Source of the DNA: Bacteroidales bacterium
Lineage (GTDB): Bacteria > Bacteroidota > Bacteroidia > Bacteroidales > UBA932
NCBI GenBank assembly: GCA_009774765.1
Contig: VSOK01000047.1
Coordinates: forward strand, 1 to 17,270
DNA length: 17,270 bases
Direction: 5' to 3'
Of this stretch, positions 8,292 through 15,380 are shown in pieces (positions within the stretch are counted from its first letter, which is position 1; each line of letters begins with the position of its first letter). The notes below the pieces were generated by a model. It had not been told where the DNA came from, made no database searches, and saw only the letters and a list, made by a program, of their open reading frames with translations. The position numbers and the translations under genes are program-made.

Positions 8292-10235
8292 TTATTCCTG
8301 AGCGACTGTCCACCCGTAATTCTGAACCATCTTAGGATTTCTCCTTATATCAGCTTCAGGTATAGGGAACAGATAATGCCTGTCATCAAACGCACGTGTC
8401 TCAAGAACCACCTTCTCGAAGAACTCCGGAGCATTCGCCCTGTAGTTCAAAGCGTGAAGGTCACCGCCTTCTCCGCCTCTATGGTAGGTCGGATAAATCC
8501 AGCCGTCACCCTGAGGCATGCCTGCCACTTTCCATCTGCGCACGTCAAAGAAATGATTCCACTCGTATGCAAGCTCAAGCAGACGCTCCCTGCGGATACG
8601 GTTCATGACATCGGTCCTGTTCGCAGAATATGAGATTCTTGTGAAACCGTTGTTGTCAGTGCCTGTACCATATTCAGGAATACCTGCACGCTCACGGATC
8701 AGATTGACATATCTGATAGCATCGCCATACAGTCCGCACTCGCAGAGACACTCCGCATAGCCGAGATACATATCAGCAAGACGAAGGAGTACGGCACAGT
8801 GCTGTGATGTGTTACGTCCTGTTATAGGGGCCATCTTGCGGTCTCCGTAGCCTGTATAAGGCGTGTCCCAGCTTGCAGCAGAATAACCTGAATTACCGCT
8901 GAAAGTAAGCTCCGTAGTAACCTCTCCGTCATTGGTGTCGGTCTTTAGCCAGGTAGAGCCGTTGAAAGTAACGCATACATAGAAACGCGGTTCCCTGTGC
9001 GCCCACTGTTTCAGAGTCTTGTTAGTGTTCTTCTTGAAATAGTTTCTTGAAGGATTTACAGGGTCGTTGTAGTCAGTATCCCAGCCGTAATGTGCTGCGG
9101 AAGGTATTCCGTCATACTCTACATAGTCAGGATCATCCTCGATACGGAGACCTTTGTCTGTGAAGAAAAGGTCGACCATCTCCTGGGAAGTACCGAAACC
9201 GAGACCTCCACGCATATTGCCGTCCTGGCAGTCCTTGTGATAAGGAGTCACCTGGTATGAGAACAGGTCGTGATTTACAAGCTTCACAAAAATCTGCTCA
9301 GTATTTGAAGCATAATTGGTTATGGATGCAGCCTGACGGTATGACTCATAGAAATCAAGCTGTGAGCCTCCGTTGACATAGACTTTCTGAAGAGAATACT
9401 GTGAGCCGAACTCACGGAAAAAGTCCTCGTATGCCTCTTTCGCCCTCTCCCATTTTGCGGACTCCTGTGACTTGTCCTGAGGGAAAAGCTGGATACCGCT
9501 TTCAGGGTTGCGTACATCAGCGTACATCTCGTTGCAGTTGAAAAGAGGACTTGCAGCATAAAGAAGAGCTTTGGCCTTGTACGCCTTGCAGGTAGCCCTG
9601 TCGATACGTCCGAGGTTCGAGCCGGAATATTTTGCAGGAAGATCAGCCGCAGCCTTGTCGAATTCATCGGCAATGAAGTTGATTACCTCATCCACGGTGC
9701 TGCGCTCCTTCAGAAGGTCGGAAAGAGGTGTGTCCAAAGGAATGGCCTCTTCTCCAAGCACCGGACTCGGACCATACGAACGGAAAATAAGAAAGTAGTA
9801 CAAAGCCCTCAAAGCCCTTGCCTGAGCCTTCCAGTATTTTCTGTCGCTTGCGCTGGCCTCAAGGCACCTGTCAACATTGGTGATGAATGTACTTGCCTTT
9901 GAAATACCTTTGTAATATTCGATATACCACCAGTTTACAGTACCGTTGGAAGGATATACCGTACCAAGGGCCCAGTCAGTGGCAAAGTTTCCGCTCCAGG
10001 TGATGTCACCTTCTATGGAACCTGCTGTCCAGATACTCTTCGAGTCGCGCTCGTCAGTCTCATCAGGGACATAGCTGTAGACATTGTTGAGAAACTGCTC
10101 TGTCTTCAGCCTGTCGGTAAATGTATTTTCAAGATCATACTGCTCGCCGGGAATCGGATCGAAGAACTTTTCGCAGGAAGCCGCTCCAAAGACCATCAGC
10201 AGGGCAGAAGTCCATATAATTAATATTCTTTTCAT
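8292..10235 (-). CDS. susD: SusD/RagB-like surface glycan-binding lipoprotein
   Basis: A 647-residue lipoprotein that would pair with the SusC-like channel encoded 24 bp upstream, closing over it like a lid and delivering bound glycan. The signal MKRILIIWTSALLMVFGAAS precedes lipidated Cys21 (CEKFFDP). Family marks include WWYIEYYKGISKASTFI, a helical TPR-like region (KAQARALRALYYFLIFRSYG), GRIDRATCKAYKAKALLYAA, RIRRERLLELAYEWNHFFD (546-564), and the C-terminal HYLFPIPEADIRRNPKMVQN (620-639). It is somewhat longer than many SusD proteins of about 500-580 residues; the extra length seems to lie in loops of the middle and C-terminal half. The glycan bound cannot be read from the sequence, but the three downstream GH92 genes point to a mannose-containing one. 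The symbol denotes the family, not orthology to the starch protein. Confidence 0.96.
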   Translation of the reverse strand: MKRILIIWTSALLMVFGAASCEKFFDPIPGEQYDLENTFTDRLKTEQFLNNVYSYVPDETDERDSKSIWTAGSIEGDITWSGNFATDWALGTVYPSNGTVNWWYIEYYKGISKASTFITNVDRCLEASASDRKYWKAQARALRALYYFLIFRSYGPSPVLGEEAIPLDTPLSDLLKERSTVDEVINFIADEFDKAAADLPAKYSGSNLGRIDRATCKAYKAKALLYAASPLFNCNEMYADVRNPESGIQLFPQDKSQESAKWERAKEAYEDFFREFGSQYSLQKVYVNGGSQLDFYESYRQAASITNYASNTEQIFVKLVNHDLFSYQVTPYHKDCQDGNMRGGLGFGTSQEMVDLFFTDKGLRIEDDPDYVEYDGIPSAAHYGWDTDYNDPVNPSRNYFKKNTNKTLKQWAHREPRFYVCVTFNGSTWLKTDTNDGEVTTELTFSGNSGYSAASWDTPYTGYGDRKMAPITGRNTSQHCAVLLRLADMYLGYAECLCECGLYGDAIRYVNLIRERAGIPEYGTGTDNNGFTRISYSANRTDVMNRIRRERLLELAYEWNHFFDVRRWKVAGMPQGDGWIYPTYHRGGEGGDLHALNYRANAPEFFEKVVLETRAFDDRHYLFPIPEADIRRNPKMVQNYGWTVAQE

Positions 10236-10259
10236 AATTTTATCCTATTGATTTCAGAT

Positions 10260-13200
10260 TTAGAATTTAAAGCTAAGTCCAACAGACACGGTACGTGCAT
10301 TTGGATATGAAGAACCGTTATTGGTGTTAAGCTCAGGATCCCACAGCTTGAACTTGGAGAATGTGAAAAGGTTTGTTCCCATCACATATACGCTCGCCTC
10401 TTTGAGGAAAGTCTTTTCAAGAAGTCTGGCAGGGAAATTATAGGATACCGACAGCTGTTTGAGTCTGAGGAAGCTGACATCCTTCTGCCACCATGTACTT
10501 GTTACAGTATTGTTCTTGTTGGCAGTCGATCCGTAATGCAGACGAGGGTAGAACACATTCTGATTTTCAGGATCATCCGCAGACCATCTGTCACCTATGT
10601 TTCCATAAAGGTTTGAAACACCTGACTGGTCTGAGAAAGGATGTATGGCATCTCCACCAAGGCATCTGTCAGCAAAGGCGTTTCCTGCAAACAGGAATCC
10701 GAATGATACCTGTCCGAACTGGAAATCTGCACCGAAACCATAGTACATCTTAGGAACGTCTCCCTGTCCGATAAGGCACTGGTCATAGCTGTCGACCACA
10801 CCGTCACCGTTGAGGTCCTTGTACTTGATGTCACCGACCTGTGATGTCTGTCCCGGATACTCCTCTCCGAACTGTCTTGCATGATTGATGATATCGTCTT
10901 CGCTTGTGAAGAGGCCTTCAGCGACATATCCCCAGCGTCCGTTGACATTGGTTCCACGTCCTTCAAGCCAAGGATAAGGCTGTACAGGCTGGTCGTTCTC
11001 GACGATTGTGTCTTCATTGTAGGTGAGGTTACCGCGCACCGTAACAAATGATTTTCTGCCCAGCCTTGCATTATATTCAAGGTTTATGTCAATACCTTTA
11101 TTGTCCACGATACCGAGGTTGGCGTATGGCATCTCCACGAATCCGGAATAGTCAGGCACGGTAGCACGTGAAAGGAAGATACCTGTACGGTGCTCCTTGA
11201 AAAGCTCTACGGATACTGAAAGGTTGTCCTTGAAGAATTTGAGGTCAAATCCGAGGTTCTGCTTCAAAGAAGTGGACCATCCGACATTCGAACCGTATTT
11301 GTTGAATCCCCAACCGCCTACACCGGTTACAGAATCACCGAAATAAGTACCGTTTGCGGAACCCATCTGGTCCTGATACATAAAGCGGCGTCCTGTCACT
11401 GAGTCCGTTCCTACAAGACCGACAGTATAACGCACCTTGAAGAATGAGAAGACGTCAGAGAATTTGCCTTTCCAGAACGGCTCGTTGGAAACAACCCATC
11501 CGAGACCTCCTGCAGGGAAGAATCCGAACCTGTTTTCAGGGTCAAAGTTCTCAGAACCGTTGTATCCCATATTCACCTCGGCAAGATAGCGGTCCGCATA
11601 CGAATATGTAGCCCTTCCGGCTATGCCCTGCTGCTTGTAAGGAAGCGAATCGATCAGGTTTCCCGGATCGCTTGCGGTCCATACTTTCTGGTTGTAAAGG
11701 AAGAGGCCTGTCACATTATGTTTGCCCCAGGTACGGTCATAGTTGAGCGAAGCCTCGAAATATGTGCTTCTTGCAGAGCCCTGGTTTTTACTGAATCCGA
11801 GCTCGTTGCTTCCTGTGTATGTACGGATGATATTGTAGCTTCCGTCATTGTTGAACACGTCGGCATTCCAGAGTCCTGTGACAGGGTCTTTGGTTCCGTT
11901 GAAGTAATATGTGCTCTCACGTTTGCTGTAATACAGGTTACGGCTGTTGGTCACGTCAAATGCCAGGAGGGCGTTTGCGGAAAGACCTTTGCTCCAGTTC
12001 CAGAAACCGAGGTCCTGGGAAACACGTATATTTGAATTCAGCTGGTTGTTTATCTCATTGGTATAACCTCTGCGGGCAAGATCCGCATACGGGTTTCTCA
12101 GGTCTCCGTTGGATGAGATTCCCGGCACGGATCCGTCCGGCATCATCAATGGAAGATATACCGGGTTTATTGACATAGATGAACCGAAAAGAGCGGCAGT
12201 AGACTGCTGAGGATAGTTACCTGAAGCAAGGTATCCGCTGAATCCGAGGTCGATCGTAGTGGTAGGGGTAGGACGGAGGTTGAGGTTGGCCGTATAGTTG
12301 TACCTGTCATAACGCATATTCGCATTATAGTTCTCCATCTGGGTAGTACGTGTAAGACCTCTTTCATTATAGTAGGTCAACGACACATAATAGGTAGCGT
12401 TAGGCACACCGCCCCTGACGCTGAGGTTAACCCTGCGGCTGTTGCCGACCTTGTTGAAAATCTCGTCAGCCCAGTTGACTGCAGGATAGAGATAAGGGTT
12501 GTAGGCTATAGGATCGTCGTTTGCGATGACACCGTTGGCCTTCTTGGTAGCCTCTATATATTGAGGAGTATAGAGGAGAGTGCCGTTCGTATTGAGATGG
12601 GCCTCATTCGCAGCCTCCATATACTGGTAGGCATCAGCAAGCTTAGGAGTCTTGGTAAGGGTGATAAGACTTTCATAATAGTCGACGCTGAACTGCGGCT
12701 TGCCTACCTTACCAGGCTTTGTCTTGATGATGATGACACCGTTTGCACCGCGTACACCGTATACTGCAGTAGCCGACGCATCCTTAAGGACTGTAAATGA
12801 CTCGATATCCTCAGGGTCGATATTGTTGAAGCTTCGCTCGATACCGTCAACAAGCACCAGAGGTTTTGAATTCTGTCCGGCAAGAGTGGAGATACCGCGG
12901 ATCCAGATATCAGACTCATCGTGTCCCGGCTCTCCGGTGCGCTGCACTGAAACGACACCGGCAAGACGTCCCTGCACTGCAGATGAAAGGCTTGCCGTAG
13001 GCATCTTGATTTCGTCCACCTTCATTGAGGACTGCGAGCCGACAACGGAAATCTTTCTTTGTGTACCATATCCTACAATAACGATTTCATCGAGTTCGGA
13101 TACATCCTCTGCAAGGTTTACGTCAATGACGGATGCTTTTCCTACTGCGATTTCCTGGGTCTTGAATCCTATGCAGGAAAACACAAGGACAGGATTGCTT

Positions 13201-13418
13201 GTTGTCAAATTCAGGACGTACTGTCCGTTGGGGTCTGTCATAACACCATTGGAAGTACCTTTTTCCTGTACAGTCACTCCGATGAGGAATTCGCCTTTCT
13301 CGTCAGAAACACGACCGTTCACGGATCTTGACTGCGCCGACAATGAAAATGCCGACAGCAACAGACAAACAAGCCAACACAGCGGTCTGACCGTCAGTTT
13401 AGATGAAAATAATTTCAT
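10260..13418 (-). CDS. susC: SusC/RagA-like TonB-dependent outer-membrane transporter
   Basis: A 1052-residue outer-membrane channel that would import oligosaccharides using TonB energy. Domains in order: signal peptide (1-29, ending LSLSAQ); a carboxypeptidase-regulatory-like beta-sandwich (about 32-105, VNGRVSDEKGEFLIGVTV); TonB box around 109-120 (LDEIVIVGYGTQ); plug domain (about 120-235) with the SusC signature FTVLKDASATAVYGVRGANG (208-227); then the beta-barrel to the C-terminal aromatic residue (SVGLSFKF), typical for barrel insertion. There is no N-terminal anti-sigma-interaction (STN) domain, which fits control by a hybrid regulator rather than by an ECF sigma/anti-sigma pair. First gene of the operon; its ATG lies four bases from an 11-bp inverted-repeat arm. 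Confidence 0.97.
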   Translation of the reverse strand: MKLFSSKLTVRPLCWLVCLLLSAFSLSAQSRSVNGRVSDEKGEFLIGVTVQEKGTSNGVMTDPNGQYVLNLTTSNPVLVFSCIGFKTQEIAVGKASVIDVNLAEDVSELDEIVIVGYGTQRKISVVGSQSSMKVDEIKMPTASLSSAVQGRLAGVVSVQRTGEPGHDESDIWIRGISTLAGQNSKPLVLVDGIERSFNNIDPEDIESFTVLKDASATAVYGVRGANGVIIIKTKPGKVGKPQFSVDYYESLITLTKTPKLADAYQYMEAANEAHLNTNGTLLYTPQYIEATKKANGVIANDDPIAYNPYLYPAVNWADEIFNKVGNSRRVNLSVRGGVPNATYYVSLTYYNERGLTRTTQMENYNANMRYDRYNYTANLNLRPTPTTTIDLGFSGYLASGNYPQQSTAALFGSSMSINPVYLPLMMPDGSVPGISSNGDLRNPYADLARRGYTNEINNQLNSNIRVSQDLGFWNWSKGLSANALLAFDVTNSRNLYYSKRESTYYFNGTKDPVTGLWNADVFNNDGSYNIIRTYTGSNELGFSKNQGSARSTYFEASLNYDRTWGKHNVTGLFLYNQKVWTASDPGNLIDSLPYKQQGIAGRATYSYADRYLAEVNMGYNGSENFDPENRFGFFPAGGLGWVVSNEPFWKGKFSDVFSFFKVRYTVGLVGTDSVTGRRFMYQDQMGSANGTYFGDSVTGVGGWGFNKYGSNVGWSTSLKQNLGFDLKFFKDNLSVSVELFKEHRTGIFLSRATVPDYSGFVEMPYANLGIVDNKGIDINLEYNARLGRKSFVTVRGNLTYNEDTIVENDQPVQPYPWLEGRGTNVNGRWGYVAEGLFTSEDDIINHARQFGEEYPGQTSQVGDIKYKDLNGDGVVDSYDQCLIGQGDVPKMYYGFGADFQFGQVSFGFLFAGNAFADRCLGGDAIHPFSDQSGVSNLYGNIGDRWSADDPENQNVFYPRLHYGSTANKNNTVTSTWWQKDVSFLRLKQLSVSYNFPARLLEKTFLKEASVYVMGTNLFTFSKFKLWDPELNTNNGSSYPNARTVSVGLSFKF

Positions 13419-13422
13419 GGCT

Positions 13423-13453
13423 TTTGATTGTTAGTTTTAGTTAATAACATTTG
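13423..13453 (+). promoter_or_regulatory. Candidate Bacteroidota promoter pointing away from susC
   Basis: TTTG at 13423-13426 (-33 element) is followed after 19 bp by AACATTTG at 13446-13453, which matches the Bacteroidota -7 consensus TAnnTTTG at five of six defined bases. The 19-bp spacing fits the class. It points toward the regulator's 3' end, where no plus-strand gene is seen. If the bracketed segment were inverted, this same promoter would face susC, since the -33 element lies in the repeat arm. Sequence match only. Confidence 0.35.
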
Positions 13454-13457
13454 GTAT

Positions 13458-13469
13458 GGACTTATGTCC
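13458..13469. repeat. Small hairpin-like palindrome GGAC-TTAT-GTCC
   Basis: Four-base arms GGAC and GTCC flank TTAT, about 40 bp upstream of the susC ATG and close to the centre of the bracketed segment. It could be a weak hairpin in the leader or a protein site. It is short enough to be chance. Confidence 0.2.
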
Positions 13470-13490
13470 GATAACAAAGGACGCAAAAAC

Positions 13491-13521
13491 CAAAACCTTT
13501 TACTTCCTCCCAACAATCAAA
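13491..13521 (-). promoter_or_regulatory. Weak candidate promoter facing susC in the present orientation
   Basis: On the minus strand TTTG at 13521-13518 is followed after 19 bp by AGGTTTTG at 13498-13491. Only four of six defined bases of TAnnTTTG match, and the TA pair is absent. It would give a leader of roughly 65 bases before the susC ATG. It is weaker than the opposing plus-strand candidate. A regulator bound at the direct repeat upstream could compensate for a poor match. Confidence 0.25.
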
Positions 13522-13534
13522 ATCACGCGTATCA

Positions 13535-13566
13535 GATAAGAGCACAGAATGCGCGATGAGAGCACA
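13535..13566. promoter_or_regulatory. Direct repeat with 20-bp period: candidate operator for the AraC-type regulator
   Basis: GATAAGAGCACA (13535-13546) and GATGAGAGCACA (13555-13566) differ at one base of twelve and start exactly 20 bp apart, about two helical turns. AraC-type proteins commonly bind tandem direct half-sites at about this spacing. In the susC direction the proximal copy ends 12 bp before the TTTTG element in the outer arm of the inverted repeat, a position typical of an activator site. It lies just outside the bracketed segment, so its distance to the -33 element would not change on inversion. Confidence 0.5.
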
Positions 13567-13598
13567 TTATAAATACAATATAATCAGAATGTTATATA

Positions 13599-15380
13599 TT
13601 ACTGTGACGAATTGGAGCAAAACTTGTCCTTGTAATCTTTAGGGGTCATCCCGAAGCGGTTTGCAAACTCCTTATAGAAATAAGAACGGCTCTGTATGCC
13701 AACATCAGCTATGACATCCGTAATCGAAAGCCTGTCGTCCCTGAGCAGACGGGCAGCCTTTTCCATCCTGTAATTCTTTATCAGAGCCTCAGGAGGGACA
13801 CCGAAAATCTTCTTTGTCTTCCTGTAAAGACGGCTGGAACTCATAGCCATCCTGTCTGCAAGAAGGACGGTGCCGAGGTCATTGCGGTCAAGATTGCCGT
13901 CAATCACAGAAAGGAGCTTACGCGCAAACTCCGTCTCCTCGTCATTGACGCAGAACATCTTGCCCCCAAGTCCGCCAAGATCCTCGACCGATACGTGAGA
14001 AATGTCACCCTTACCGTATATAGCCTTGTGGACGACATTCTTCAACATCATAATATCGTATGGCAGCATCATATATGCGTCTGACACAAGTATGAGCTCA
14101 CGGCATACGCTCCTGTCGGTATCTGCGGTAAACATCGGAAGGAAGGAAGTATGCGCCACAAGTGATTTATGCTTGTACAGTTCATTCAGGAATTCACGTT
14201 CACGGCCTTCAAACCACTGCATATTTACCATAAGAAGTGCAGCTGAAGTATGTTTCACAGCACGGAAAGCCTCCTCGGCACTTTCTACAGTCTGCAGATG
14301 ATATGAAGGGGCAAGCATATCGCTGATCAGCCAGGTAAGGTCGGAGGAAGTCCCGAGAAACACAATCCTGCCCTTTGACGGATCAGGCTTGTCCGCATTC
14401 TCCACAACCGGAGGGAACAGAAACTCAAGGCTATGCACATCATCATCGTCAATTCCCGAAACCCCGATACCGGTATCTTTCATCATCCTGCCGAACATAG
14501 CCGAAACTTTCATCCTGAGCTTGTCCATATCAGCATCCGAGCTCAGGAACAGGAGACGCAGATACTTCCCGGACTCCCTGTCGGCAATTATCTCTATCTC
14601 CGCCCCATTCACCGAGACAAGCTCACGGAGACAAAGATGCACAATCCTGCGGAATGCATTCCTATATACAGGAAACGATATCCTGTCCGGCACTGAAACC
14701 GTTACAGATGAAACATCCGCCCCTTCGGAAGCCATAGCGGCGACAACCTCACGCACTACATCTGAAATCTTCTCCGTCCCTGTCACGAAATATTCGGACG
14801 GGAACATAGTTTTCTGCGCGACGGAACCATCACTTCCATACAATATGCCGCTCATCGTATCCCTTATGAGCCCAACGGTATGCAGTCTCTCACCATAGGA
14901 CATATCCTCGACCCGCAGACGGTCACAGCACTGATATATTACGGCAAGACGGTCCACAAGCCCGCTGTCACCACGCTCCGTCCGGCAGCCTCTGTCCTTT
15001 GCAAAGGATTTCCTGCGCAGAAGCATAAGGAAGAGCAGCAGCACAGCTGCAAGTACAGAAAGATAGAATATCTTTGCCGGTACCGACCAATACCACTTCG
15101 GAACTATGCGTACAGGTATTTCAAACGTCCTGTAGTCAACGTCAAAAATATCCTTCTTGTATTTGAGCCGGAAAACATATTTACCTGCAGGGACAGACGT
15201 GAAAGATGCCCTGGTATTTCCGTTGAAAAGCGACCATTCCTTGTCGAAGCCTTCAAGCAGATAAGAATATTCTATATCCCTGCCGGCAACAAAATCCGGC
15301 ACTCCATACATTATGGAAAACGATAACGGCGTACCCCCCCCAGAACAATTTCCCTGCGGCCTTTCCTCTGTCTGGAGCAA
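13599..15380 (-). CDS. Hybrid two-component-like regulator, C-terminal part (Y_Y_Y, TM, AraC HTH), frame-shifted from its sensor
   Basis: This frame continues the sensor at 15311-17270; real coding in it probably begins at the G run near 15341. The formal start at 15380 is TTG, inside the sensor's frame, and is unlikely to be used. Residues counted from there: Y_Y_Y domain about 15-95 (IEYSYLLEGFDKEW), membrane helix about 102-122, a kinase-like region about 139-325 with no phospho-acceptor His motif and only a G2-box remnant (DTGIGVSGI, 302-310), a receiver-like region about 337-455, and an AraC-type HTH domain 480-587 (MSSSRLYRKTKKIFGVPPEA, FGMTPKDYK). The receiver lacks the acidic pair near its start, has Asn386 where the phosphorylated Asp should be (LLMVNMQW), and has Leu439 where the conserved Lys should be (LPYD). 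It is expected to sit in the inner membrane and activate the susC operon. Phosphate-independent signalling, or decay, would explain the missing residues. Confidence 0.85.
   Translation of the reverse strand: MLQTEERPQGNCSGGGTPLSFSIMYGVPDFVAGRDIEYSYLLEGFDKEWSLFNGNTRASFTSVPAGKYVFRLKYKKDIFDVDYRTFEIPVRIVPKWYWSVPAKIFYLSVLAAVLLLFLMLLRRKSFAKDRGCRTERGDSGLVDRLAVIYQCCDRLRVEDMSYGERLHTVGLIRDTMSGILYGSDGSVAQKTMFPSEYFVTGTEKISDVVREVVAAMASEGADVSSVTVSVPDRISFPVYRNAFRRIVHLCLRELVSVNGAEIEIIADRESGKYLRLLFLSSDADMDKLRMKVSAMFGRMMKDTGIGVSGIDDDDVHSLEFLFPPVVENADKPDPSKGRIVFLGTSSDLTWLISDMLAPSYHLQTVESAEEAFRAVKHTSAALLMVNMQWFEGREREFLNELYKHKSLVAHTSFLPMFTADTDRSVCRELILVSDAYMMLPYDIMMLKNVVHKAIYGKGDISHVSVEDLGGLGGKMFCVNDEETEFARKLLSVIDGNLDRNDLGTVLLADRMAMSSSRLYRKTKKIFGVPPEALIKNYRMEKAARLLRDDRLSITDVIADVGIQSRSYFYKEFANRFGMTPKDYKDKFCSNSSQ

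Larger units (their letters stand above)
13422..13522. repeat. 11-bp perfect inverted repeat bracketing the susC promoter region
   Basis: The plus strand reads TTTTGATTGTT at 13422-13432 and its exact reverse complement AACAATCAAAA at 13512-13522, with 79 bp between. The inner arm starts four bases upstream of the susC start codon. The layout is that of short invertible promoter segments known in Bacteroidales, although no recombinase gene is in the window. It may instead be paired protein-binding sites or chance in AT-rich DNA. The repeat is certain; its function is inferred. Confidence 0.5.

Noticed and set aside
12700..13434. Plus-strand open frame of 244 codons opposite the susC N-terminus
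   Set aside because: It is antisense to the signal peptide, TonB box and plug of SusC and shows low-complexity Ser/Thr-rich text typical of a shadow frame.
13567..13598. Terminator after the regulator stop
   Set aside because: Only a five-base AT-rich stem (ACATT/AATGT) with no GC-rich hairpin and U run; not convincing.
15342..15380. TTG at 15380 as a true start of a separate downstream regulator gene
   Set aside because: It is a rare start codon inside the sensor frame, leads into residues that do not belong to the Y_Y_Y domain, and gives no signal peptide for a protein whose N-terminal domain should be periplasmic.
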